Positions 38,588 to 45,985 of a DNA stretch of 64,000 nucleotides are shown here, one piece after another (positions within the stretch are counted from its first letter, which is position 1; the number at the start of each line of letters is the position of its first letter). The position numbers and the translations under genes were made by a program. The notes under the pieces were generated by a model. The model did not search any database, was not told the DNA's origin, and was given only the letters and a program-made list of their open reading frames with translations. Source of the stretch: Synechococcus sp. JA-2-3B'a(2-13) (GTDB lineage Bacteria; Cyanobacteriota; Cyanobacteriia; Thermostichales; Thermostichaceae); NCBI RefSeq assembly GCF_000013225.1, contig NC_007776.1, positions 2,610,501 through 2,674,500 of the forward strand, given 5' to 3'.

Positions 38588-39394
38588 ATGTTGAGCTGGT
38601 ATCGTTCTTGCGCATCTCCTCGCCGTTGGGGATCCCGTTTGACTCTGGCTCTGGTGGCATTGGGGTTGGCCGGCGGCTGTCGGCTGCTGGATCGGGTGGG
38701 AGAGAGAGGCTTGCCGGTGGGATCTGCGCTGACCCGTTCTGCTCTGTGGAGAGGCAGCCAAACCGTGGCGGGAGCGCTGGAGGTGGGAGATCAAGTCAGC
38801 CGCCAGTACGGCAGCTTTTGGGATGGGATCCCCGTCACCGCTGAGCCGGGACAGATTTTGATTGCGGCCCTAGAGAGCGAAGATTTTGATGCTTATCTGG
38901 AGCTGGTGGACGGTCAAGGGCGGGTGATTGGCTTTGACGATGACTCTGGCCTGGATGTGAATGCCCTGTTGGCAGTGCGTCTGCCGGAGGGAGGCACCTA
39001 TACCCTGCGGGCCACCAGCTTTGAGCCGGAATCCACCGGCAACTACCGGCTCACCTATATCCTCACCCAGGTAGATTGGCAGGAAAGCCTATCGGGCCGT
39101 CTGCAGGAGGGATCCCTTCAGCATCCCGAGGATGGCAGTTGGATGGACGAATATCCCATTGCCGCCCGCGCCGGCCAGATCCTGATCGCTTCCATGACCA
39201 GCTCCGATTTCGATGCCTTTTTGCAGCTGCTGGATCCCAGTGGAGAAGTCAGGGCTTGGGATGATGACCAAGGGGGTGGAACCGATGCTCTGATGATTGC
39301 CTTTCTGCCCCGCACCGGCACTTATACCCTGCGGGCCAACACCCATAAGCCACGAGAAGAAGGAGCCTATAGGTTACAGTACGCCTTGCGCTAG
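38588..39394 (+). CDS. Lipoprotein with two PPC-type beta domains
   Basis: The 268-residue protein begins with a hydrophobic stretch (LTLALVALGLAGGC) that ends in a lipobox-like LAGGC, so it is probably lipid-anchored outside the plasma membrane. Two similar bacterial pre-peptidase C-terminal (PPC) domains follow. Each has the pattern GQILIA..S.DFDA.L.L.D..G.V...DDD and ends in GTYTLRA, at about residues 65-155 and 165-260. No catalytic domain is attached. PPC domains usually help secretion or binding of exported proteases; a free-standing tandem pair suggests a binding role. The ATG at 38588 follows AAAGGGA. Confidence 0.85.
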   Translation: MLSWYRSCASPRRWGSRLTLALVALGLAGGCRLLDRVGERGLPVGSALTRSALWRGSQTVAGALEVGDQVSRQYGSFWDGIPVTAEPGQILIAALESEDFDAYLELVDGQGRVIGFDDDSGLDVNALLAVRLPEGGTYTLRATSFEPESTGNYRLTYILTQVDWQESLSGRLQEGSLQHPEDGSWMDEYPIAARAGQILIASMTSSDFDAFLQLLDPSGEVRAWDDDQGGGTDALMIAFLPRTGTYTLRANTHKPREEGAYRLQYALR

Positions 39395-39717
39395 CCCCTG
39401 CTCGCCCAGATTCCCTGTCTTACAGCTTGGATAAGGGGGCTTGTGAACCTTCTGATGCTGATGTCGAGATTTTGACAGGAATCATCGTTTTTTAACGCCT
39501 AATGTTGATATATGTCAGGAGTTGCCAGTTTACCTTCCTAAGATCCTCACAAAGCCAGAAGGGGCACTGCTTGCTGAGCTTTGTGGGAAAGCATAACATC
39601 TTATCCTAAGTTGTGACGGAGCTGAAATATTGTCCTCGGGGATGAGGTCTTTTTTCTAGAATCGAATCGATGGCCTAGACCATTCTTTTGCAGTTCAGCC
39701 CCTATCTCCACAAAATG

Positions 39718-39930
39718 GATGCCATGACTCCTGAAATGGTACGCCAGTTTTGGTCTTTGGTCAGCGAGATTGGCAGGCCAGATTGGCTCACAAAGCGTGA
39801 CGATGACTTGGTGAACCTGCTTCTGAGCGCCTGTCAGAAAAAACACGCCCTCAGCAGTGTCGATGCCTCAATTCTCAATCGCTACATCAGCATTCGCTTG
39901 CCCTTGATTCGCGATATCCTTGTGGATTAA
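39718..39930 (+). CDS. Small hypothetical protein upstream of TMEM14
   Basis: This 70-residue open frame reads MDAMTPEMVRQFWSLVSEIG and continues with RDDDLVNLLLSACQ and SILNRYISIRLPLIRDILVD. It looks helical and soluble. It ends 27 bp before the TMEM14 gene on the same strand, which favours a small operon. The balanced amino-acid use supports coding. No domain recognised. The preceding 323-bp gap from 39395 holds no visible element apart from T-runs. Confidence 0.55.
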   Translation, partial: DAMTPEMVRQFWSLVSEIGRPDWLTKRDDDLVNLLLSACQKKHALSSVDASILNRYISIRLPLIRDILVD

Positions 39931-39957
39931 GCCCGGAGAGGACAAGGTTTTCCCATC

Positions 39958-40275
39958 ATGCTGGCCGCACAAATCACCTTGCTGGTCTACGGGGCACTGC
40001 TTTTGGTGGGCGGAGCAATCGGCTATAGCAAAGGCAAAAGCTCCAAGTCTCTCATCGGGGGGCTGGTTGGGGCCGCCCTCAGCGGAGTCAGCTATGGGCT
40101 GCTGGGGGTGGATCCCCGCTGGGGGCTGGGCTTGGGCCTGGGGACGACAGTGCTGGGATCTATCGTATTCGCCCTGCGCTACCGCAAAACCCGAACGTTA
40201 ATGCCTGCCGGCTTGATGTTCATCCTCAGCTTGGGAGCAGCTGTCCTTCTGGGACTTAGCTTTGGAGCGGCCTAG
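39958..40275 (+). CDS. TMEM14 family small membrane protein
   Basis: This 105-residue protein has four membrane helices with glycine-rich motifs: LVYGALLLVGGAIGYSKGKSSKSLIGGLVGA, then GLGLGLGTTVLGSIVFALRYRKTRTLMPAGLMFILSLGAAVLLGL. The G-YxK-xxSxxSLIxG signature identifies TMEM14/UPF0136. The plant relative FAX1 exports fatty acids across the plastid envelope, so lipid transport is a fair guess for the cyanobacterial protein. It converges on hypA with a four-base stop overlap. Confidence 0.9.
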   Translation: MLAAQITLLVYGALLLVGGAIGYSKGKSSKSLIGGLVGAALSGVSYGLLGVDPRWGLGLGLGTTVLGSIVFALRYRKTRTLMPAGLMFILSLGAAVLLGLSFGAA

Positions 40276-40670
40276 GCGACTTCTGGTTGCGCCGGTGGGG
40301 TGAAGTTTGTTGAACATTCGATGTAGTCAATTTCGATGTAGTCAATTTTCAGCTCTCGGCCCGAGCGAATCTCTTCCATCGGGGATCCACAGTTGGGGCA
40401 AGCATAGCGCCGGCCTATTTCTGGCTTGTATTCTTGGCCGCAGGGATGGCAATAGGCAATGAGCGGCGTTTCCCGGATGACCAACTGGGATCCCTGTAGG
40501 AAAGTACCCTGGGTTTGTGCGGCATAGGCAAAGGTTAGGCTGGCCGGCTCTACACAGGTAAACTGTCCTACCACCAGGTGCACCCGAGCGATCTGAGGCT
40601 GTCCCGGCTGACTTTGCCACCAGTCACGTAGTGTTTGGATCAAGGCGCGGGTCATGTCGGTCTCGTGCAT
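40272..40670 (-). CDS. hypA: Hydrogenase/urease nickel incorporation protein HypA
   Basis: This 132-residue nickel metallochaperone begins MHET, whose His2 binds nickel. The zinc ribbon is CHPCG and CPNCG, four cysteines as expected. The domain around GQFTCVEPASLTFAYAAQTQGT is typical. It would deliver Ni to NiFe hydrogenase; with ureF at 35 kb, nickel use in urease is also possible. Near the C-terminus the chain repeats IDYIEIDYIE. This comes from a direct 15-bp DNA duplication (ATTTCGATGTAGTCA unit), a recent in-frame slip. The gene follows the agmatinase relic by 3 bp. Confidence 0.94.
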   Translation of the reverse strand: MHETDMTRALIQTLRDWWQSQPGQPQIARVHLVVGQFTCVEPASLTFAYAAQTQGTFLQGSQLVIRETPLIAYCHPCGQEYKPEIGRRYACPNCGSPMEEIRSGRELKIDYIEIDYIECSTNFTPPAQPEVA

Positions 40671-40673
40671 CTC

Positions 40674-41309
40674 TTACCTCCAGTCGCCGGCCATTTCTGG
40701 CGTCGCCTCCGGGTGGATGTAGGCGGGCTTCTCTCGGCGCGGCAGTTGCCCAGATACCACCAAATGGGCCAGCGTATCGCAAATAACTCGGGTGGCCATT
40801 AGAGCTGTGATATCGCTAATGTCGTAGGGGGGAGAGACTTCCACCACCTCCAGGCCACAGATCGGTGCTTCCCGCACAATGCGCTTGAGCAAGTAGAGCG
40901 CTTCCCGCGGCAGCAGCCCACCCGGCTCTGGCCAGCCTGTACCGGGTACAAAGCCGGCATCGATGCAGTCGATATCGAAGCTGATGTACACACAATCGGT
41001 GCCGTCTAGGGCTTTTTCGAGGGCGAAATCGGCGGCTGCATCCAAGCCCATTTCGGTGATGTCGGTAACGGTGAGGACGTGGGTGGCCCGCTCCCGGCAC
41101 ACCTTCACCCCTTGCCGTGGCACTTGCCAGCCACCAATGCCCAGTTGCACCAGGTTGTGGGCCGGTGCGTTGCGGATGTTGGTGGCATGAAACCAAGGCT
41201 AAGCCTCGACTCATTGTTGCCAGCCGGATAGGGAAAGCCTCGCTTCTTTGGCCAAAGCCGCTTGGGCTTCGGTGGAAAAGCCGTTATTTGCGTTCGATTC
41301 GGTGGTCAT
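40674..41309 (-). pseudogene. speB: Agmatinase/arginase-family gene with large internal deletion
   Basis: From the ATG at 41309 the frame reads MTTESNANNGFSTEAQAALA and KEARLSLSGWQQ, then a stop. After a second stop the same frame continues as PWFHATNIRNAPAHNLVQLG to the normal end ISDITALMATRVICDTLAHLVVSG. The middle of roughly 200 residues, which would hold the GGDHS and DxHxD manganese sites, is gone. Only DIDCIDAGFVPGTG (the last metal motif) remains. A remnant of SRGLA is visible in another frame beside the junction. The enzyme, which would convert agmatine to putrescine, cannot work. An internal start near 41150 could yield a 158-residue fragment. Confidence 0.88.
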
Positions 41310-41324
41310 GGCTGGGATCCCCCG

Positions 41325-42605
41325 TTAGGTGGTGTATTCGGCGTTGATGCGCACGTAATTGTAGCTGAGATCGCAGCCCCAGGCCACGCCCTGGCCGGAT
41401 CCCTGATGGAGATCCACGGTAAAGGTCACCGGATCCCCTTTCAAGTACTCAGAGGCTGCCTTGCGATCGAAAGCCAGGGGCATTCCCGCCTGCATGAGCA
41501 GAAAATCCCCCAGACGGATATCCAACCGGCGGCTGTCGAAGGGGATCCCGGCCCGTCCGGCGGCGGCTGCCACCCGTCCCCAGTTGGGATCGTTGCCAAA
41601 AGCTGCCGCCTTCACCAAGGGAGAGCTGGCGATCACACGGGCCATATGCCGGGCTGCCCCATCATCCACAGCCCCACACACCCGAATTTCCAGCAGCTTG
41701 GTAGCTCCTTCCCCATCGCGGGCAATGGCCTTAGCCAGATGAATGCAAACTTGGTTGACCATCTCCGCCAAAGTCTGGGCAGCTTCTGTGCCGGCTTGCA
41801 GGGTTGGGATCCCACTTTGGCCGTTGGCCAGGGCCAAGAGCATGTCGTTGGTGCTGGTATCCCCATCCACCGTGATTTGGTTAAAGCTGAGGTCGGCAGC
41901 TTGCTTGAGGATCTGCTGCCACAGGCGGGGATCCACAGCCGCGTCGCAGGTTAAAAAAGCCAGCATCGTGGCCAAGTTGGGGTGGATCATGCCGGATCCC
42001 TTGGCAATGCCCCCGACCCTGACGGTGTACCCGTCGATCTCAGCTTGCAGGGCAACGCTTTTGGTCACCAAGTCGGTGGTGATGATGGCGCGGGCGGCGC
42101 TCTCCCCCCCCTCTGGAGAGAGGCTGTCGATAAGGCCAGGCAGGGCTGCTTGGATTTTCGGCATTTCCAGTTGTCGCCCGATGACCCCTGTGGAGGCCGT
42201 GAGCACCTGATGGGCCGGGATCCCCAACCGTTCTCCCACCCAGAGGGCCAGTTGGGCATTGTTGCGCTCCCCTTCTTCTCCGGTACAGGCGTTGGCTTGC
42301 CCAGCATTGCAGAGAATGGCCCGCACCGGCTGCTGCTGGGAAAGGATCCCTTGGTTGTAGGTGACACAGGCTGCTTTGACCTGATTGGTGGTGAAAACGC
42401 CTGCCCCAACCGCATCGCACTCGGAAACGATCAAAGCCAGATCCGCAGCTCCTGAGGGCTTGAGGCCAGCGGCCACTCCAGCGGCTCGAAATCCTCGCGG
42501 GGCTGTAACAGCACCTGCAACCGGTTTAAATGGGGATCCCATGTGTTCCTTGGCCAGAGGGTGGTCGGCAACATCATACCGACTTGCTGCTCCGATTTGG
42601 GTCAT
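41325..42605 (-). CDS. argJ: Bifunctional ornithine acetyltransferase / N-acetylglutamate synthase
   Basis: This arginine-biosynthesis enzyme of about 426 residues recycles the acetyl group between acetylornithine and glutamate. It starts MTQIGAASRYDVADHPLAKE. Motifs: FRAAGVAAGLKPSGAADLALI, VKAACVTYNQGIL, LCNAGQANACTGEEG and STGVIGRQL. The self-cleavage site Ala-Thr in GMIHPNLATMLAFLTCDAA (the new N-terminal Thr is the nucleophile) is intact, followed by TVDGDTSTNDMLLALANG. The ATG at 42605 is chosen; the frame stays open for about 57 codons upstream without family resemblance. The upstream gap overlaps the promoter of the divergent ABC gene. Confidence 0.96.
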   Translation of the reverse strand: MTQIGAASRYDVADHPLAKEHMGSPFKPVAGAVTAPRGFRAAGVAAGLKPSGAADLALIVSECDAVGAGVFTTNQVKAACVTYNQGILSQQQPVRAILCNAGQANACTGEEGERNNAQLALWVGERLGIPAHQVLTASTGVIGRQLEMPKIQAALPGLIDSLSPEGGESAARAIITTDLVTKSVALQAEIDGYTVRVGGIAKGSGMIHPNLATMLAFLTCDAAVDPRLWQQILKQAADLSFNQITVDGDTSTNDMLLALANGQSGIPTLQAGTEAAQTLAEMVNQVCIHLAKAIARDGEGATKLLEIRVCGAVDDGAARHMARVIASSPLVKAAAFGNDPNWGRVAAAAGRAGIPFDSRRLDIRLGDFLLMQAGMPLAFDRKAASEYLKGDPVTFTVDLHQGSGQGVAWGCDLSYNYVRINAEYTT

Positions 42606-42738
42606 CGCAAGCTTTCCGTGAGAAACTCTCTGGAAACCGGTTCTGAGGGAAAGAGTTGTAGTTACGCCTACCAAGCAGAGGCGGCAGAGAGGGTTATTTT
42701 GAAAGTGTGTGCTTCCTCTGCTCCGGGAGTTGCCAGCC

Positions 42739-43557
42739 ATGCCCACCCCTGTCATCACCCTCAACCATGTCAGCAAGGTCTATTCCAATGGCACGGTGGC
42801 TTTGCAGGACATGAATATGACCATCCAAGAAGGGCAGTTCGTTAGCTTGGTGGGGCCATCCGGCTGTGGGAAAAGCACAGTGCTACGGTTGGTGGCAGGT
42901 CTGGGGCATCTGACCACAGGCTTTATCGAATGGGGGCAAAATCTTGAGAAGGATGCTCTCCAAGGGGAACCCAAGTTGGCCTTTGTGTTTCAGGAACCGG
43001 CCCTTATGCCTTGGGCAACGGTGATGGACAATGTGCGTCTGCCCTTGAAGTTGGCAGGTGAGCCCAAGCCAAAAGCCGATCGAGATGTCTTGGAAGCTCT
43101 GCAACTGGTGGGCCTGCGGGGGTTTGAGCGCAGTTTTCCCCGCGAGCTATCGGGCGGCATGCGCATGCGGGTTTCCATTGCTCGCGCCCTGGTAACCAAG
43201 CCGCAGGTGTTGCTGATGGATGAACCCTTCGGAGCTCTGGATGAAATCACCCGCAGCAAGTTGAACAGCGACCTGTTGGAGCTGTGGCAAGAAAAGCGCT
43301 GGACGGTGATCTTTGTTACCCACAACATTTACGAGGCCGTCTACCTGTCCAACCGCGTGGTGGTGATGGCGGCTCGCCCAGGGCGGGTGATAGCCGATAT
43401 TCCCATCGATGCGCCCTATCCCCGCTCGGAAGACTTTCGCACCTCTTCCCTTTACAACAACTACTGCCGTGAAGTGTCGGCCCGTCTGCACGAGGCCATG
43501 CACGGCTCAGCTCAGGATCCTTATTTGCGCCCCCTCTCTGCCGGACGTTTGCGCTGA
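42739..43557 (+). CDS. ABC transporter ATPase, NitT/TauT type
   Basis: This 272-residue ATP-binding subunit has Walker A GPSGCGKSTVLR, Q-loop FQEPALMPW, signature LSGGMRMRVSIARAL (one substitution, M for Q), Walker B VLLMDEPFGALDE and the switch His in FVTHNIYEAVYLS. It belongs to the nitrate/taurine/sulfonate class. The ATG at 42739 follows GGGAG. It sits about 60 bp before the permease and is surely its partner. No binding protein gene is adjacent, so the substrate (sulfonate, thiamine precursor, nitrate-like) is open. Confidence 0.92.
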   Translation: MPTPVITLNHVSKVYSNGTVALQDMNMTIQEGQFVSLVGPSGCGKSTVLRLVAGLGHLTTGFIEWGQNLEKDALQGEPKLAFVFQEPALMPWATVMDNVRLPLKLAGEPKPKADRDVLEALQLVGLRGFERSFPRELSGGMRMRVSIARALVTKPQVLLMDEPFGALDEITRSKLNSDLLELWQEKRWTVIFVTHNIYEAVYLSNRVVVMAARPGRVIADIPIDAPYPRSEDFRTSSLYNNYCREVSARLHEAMHGSAQDPYLRPLSAGRLR

Positions 43558-43617
43558 CGGGATCCCTTGCTTGACAGTGCTCCCTTGACTCTCTATTGCG
43601 TATCTCAACTTCACGAT

Positions 43618-44616
43618 ATGTTCGACCCGTTTGTCCACCTTCTCGAGCCATGGCGCCGTTGGCTGGGATCCCTTGTTGGCTTGGGGGAGAGCTGGCCTCT
43701 CCATTGGCCAGATTGGTCTCTGCCCAAGCTGACCGGCGCGGTTGAAGAAAAGCTCAGACCCCAACCCACGGATGAGGCAGACATACCGAGTGCCGGCTCA
43801 GGGGTGCCCGCGAAGGGGTTGAATCTGGGCCGTTGGTTCAACCTGGAAGTGATTGCCCCCGTCCTCGTCGGGATCCTCTTCTTGGTGGGCTGGGAAGTGG
43901 CGGTGCGGGTAACGGGAGTGCCCCACTACCTCTTGCCGGGGCCGATTTTGGTGGTGCAAACCCTCATCCGCGACTGGGGAACGCTTTTTCCTTCCCTGTT
44001 GATCACTGTGCAAATTACGGTGGTGGCCTTTTTGGCTGCCACAGTGTCGGGGCTTTTGGTCGCGATTGTGTTCACCCAGAGCAAGTGGATTGAGCGCAGC
44101 TTTTTCCCCTATGCGGTGATTTTACAGACGATGCCCATTGTCTCCATCGCCCCGCTGATCATCATTTGGCTGCGCAACAACACCTTTGCCGCGATGGTGG
44201 TGTGCGCCTGGATTGTGGCTTTTTTCCCGATTCTTTCCAACACCACTCTGGGGCTGAACAGCGTCGATCACAACCTGCTCAACCTGTTCCAACTGTACAA
44301 GGCCAACCGCTGGCAAACGTTGATCTACTTGCGGCTGCCCAGTGCCATGCCCTATTTCATGGGGGGCCTGCGCATCAGCGGTGGCCTCTCTTTGATTGGG
44401 GCGGTGGTGGCGGAGTTTGTTGCCGGTACCGGTGGGCAACGGGCCGGGATTGCTTACCAGATCTTGATCTCCAGCTTCAACCTGCAGGTGCCCCGCATGT
44501 TTGCGGCCTTGATCTTGGTCACCGGCTTGGGGATCCTGATCTTCATTTCCTTGAGTGCTCTATCCGACAGGGTGTTGGGCAAGTGGCATGAGAGCGCTGT
44601 GCGCCGAGAGAACTGA
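43618..44616 (+). CDS. ABC transporter permease, NitT/TauT type, with N-terminal extension
   Basis: This permease of about 332 residues has a cytoplasmic N-terminal extension of about 75 residues, unusual for the family, then six membrane helices. They begin at VIAPVLVGILFLVGWEVAVRV. The EAA loop is recognisable in LNLFQLYKANRWQTLIYLRLPSAMPYFMGGLRISGGLSLIGAVVAEFVAGTGG. The last helix ends in the typical C-terminus SDRVLGKWHESA. The ATG at 43618 is used; TTG codons upstream are in frame. It works with the ATPase gene just before it. The extension might dock a partner or be partly non-coding if a later start is used. Confidence 0.9.
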   Translation: MFDPFVHLLEPWRRWLGSLVGLGESWPLHWPDWSLPKLTGAVEEKLRPQPTDEADIPSAGSGVPAKGLNLGRWFNLEVIAPVLVGILFLVGWEVAVRVTGVPHYLLPGPILVVQTLIRDWGTLFPSLLITVQITVVAFLAATVSGLLVAIVFTQSKWIERSFFPYAVILQTMPIVSIAPLIIIWLRNNTFAAMVVCAWIVAFFPILSNTTLGLNSVDHNLLNLFQLYKANRWQTLIYLRLPSAMPYFMGGLRISGGLSLIGAVVAEFVAGTGGQRAGIAYQILISSFNLQVPRMFAALILVTGLGILIFISLSALSDRVLGKWHESAVRREN

Positions 44617-44659
44617 AAAATTGAACTTTGGTGAAAATTAGGGCCCCCTCTCTAACATC

Positions 44660-44773
44660 TAGGGTCATTTGGATTCAAACTAGGACGCTGCACCCACCCC
44701 TAAAACGTTGAACGCACGTGGCCAAAGGCTTTTCTCAATAGCTCAGGCGCCTTACTCTAACCTGAAACGACTA
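44660..44773. mobile_element. Mini transposable element (MITE-like), copy 2
   Basis: Read in reverse, this stretch aligns with 6352-6480 over its length. Shared blocks include GTTTCAGGTTAG, CGCCTGAGC, ATTGAGAAAAGCC and GTTTTAGG. It ends in TAGGGTCATTT where copy 1 has TATGGTCATTT. The outer part of the other end is lost or diverged. There is no coding capacity. It occupies the gap between the permease gene and the PstS-like gene. Confidence 0.65.
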
Positions 44774-44874
44774 AGTGCCTTGAATAGGAGCAGGTGGAAG
44801 GCGTCTTCTGGAAAAGCCCAGAGATATCGCTGCGCTTGCTGTCGGCGGCTATCTCAGATGCTATTTTTGGGTTG

Positions 44875-45882
44875 CTATCGGAGGGGGATGAACTCAGTGC
44901 GGCCAATGATTTGCTGGCCTTGATCCGAAAGAGCATAGTTGATGAAGTCGGCCACCACAGGGCTGGTTCTTTGAGGTGCCACCAAAAACACAGTCCGCGC
45001 CAAGGGGTAGCTGCCCCTCTGGATGGCCTCACGGGTGGGCATCTGGCCGTCGATGGGCACAATCCGCACCGTTTGCTGGTTTTGCACCTGATCGACAGTG
45101 CTGTAGGTGATGCCATCTTCTCCCAAAGCCCGCAGCAGCGGGGTGGTGACATCTTCTGTGGCGGTGGTGAAGTAGGGAGGGTTATCGGGAGCAAAGGGCG
45201 ACCCCAATAACACCAGCTCTTGGAAAACGCTGTAGGTGCCGCTCTGGGGGGCGCGATTGAGGACCCGAATCCGCCGATCCGGGCCGCCCACCTGGCTCCA
45301 ATTGGTGATCCGACCCTGGAAGATATCGGCCAATTGCTGCAGCGTCAGTCCTCCTTTGTAGGGGTTGTTCACCCCCACCGCCACCGCCAGGGCATCTTTG
45401 GCCACCGGGATCGCCTGTAGACCCGCCTGCACTTCGCTGGCATTGAGGGGGCGGGAGCTAGCGGCCATCTGGATGCGACCTTCCATCAGGGCCTTCAGGC
45501 CGGCATTGGATCCATTGGGCTTGCCATCCGGGATCCCATAGGCGAGGGGAATGCCGGGGTTGCGCTGGGTGTAGCCTCCCTTCAGGGCCAAGACGAGCCG
45601 GATCATCGTGACGCTGCCATCCATCTGGAGCACTGCTGGGTTGGGCAGAGAAGTATCCAGATTAACGGCGTTGGCAGGCGGGTTGGGTACCTGGGCCTGA
45701 GGGGGGTTGGGCGCTGTTGGGGCTTGGGGCTGGGCGACCGGGATCCCTGCTTGGGTGGGAGTGGAGCGATTGAGCAGCGAGTCCAACAGGCCGGAACGAT
45801 AGGCATACCAGCCGCCGCCTCCCAGTATCGCGAACAAAAGAATGTAAACGATTGGAGGTGGGCCGGAAGGTCGTGCAGTCAT
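44875..45882 (-). CDS. PstS-like phosphate-type substrate-binding protein
   Basis: This 335-residue exported protein has one N-terminal membrane helix (IVYILLFAILGGGGWYAYRSGLL) and a long Pro/Ala/Gln linker to about residue 80. A periplasmic-binding fold of the PstS class II type follows: DGSVTMIRLVLAL, KALMEGRIQMAASSRPL, VAKDALAVAVGVNNP, LADIFQGRITNWSQVGG, RAPQSGTYSVFQELVL and FINYALSDQGQQIIGRTEFIPL. It most likely binds phosphate in the periplasm while tethered to the plasma membrane. No pstCAB genes adjoin it. The ATG at 45882 is clear. Confidence 0.9.
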   Translation of the reverse strand: MTARPSGPPPIVYILLFAILGGGGWYAYRSGLLDSLLNRSTPTQAGIPVAQPQAPTAPNPPQAQVPNPPANAVNLDTSLPNPAVLQMDGSVTMIRLVLALKGGYTQRNPGIPLAYGIPDGKPNGSNAGLKALMEGRIQMAASSRPLNASEVQAGLQAIPVAKDALAVAVGVNNPYKGGLTLQQLADIFQGRITNWSQVGGPDRRIRVLNRAPQSGTYSVFQELVLLGSPFAPDNPPYFTTATEDVTTPLLRALGEDGITYSTVDQVQNQQTVRIVPIDGQMPTREAIQRGSYPLARTVFLVAPQRTSPVVADFINYALSDQGQQIIGRTEFIPLR

Positions 45883-45985
45883 GGGATCCCCCCTAAAGAA
45901 AATTCACGATCCAGACTTTTGAGACTCCCCCCTCTGTTGTATCAGCTATCCGCGCAGATTGGGTGAGCAGCAGGTTAAGGTGCAT

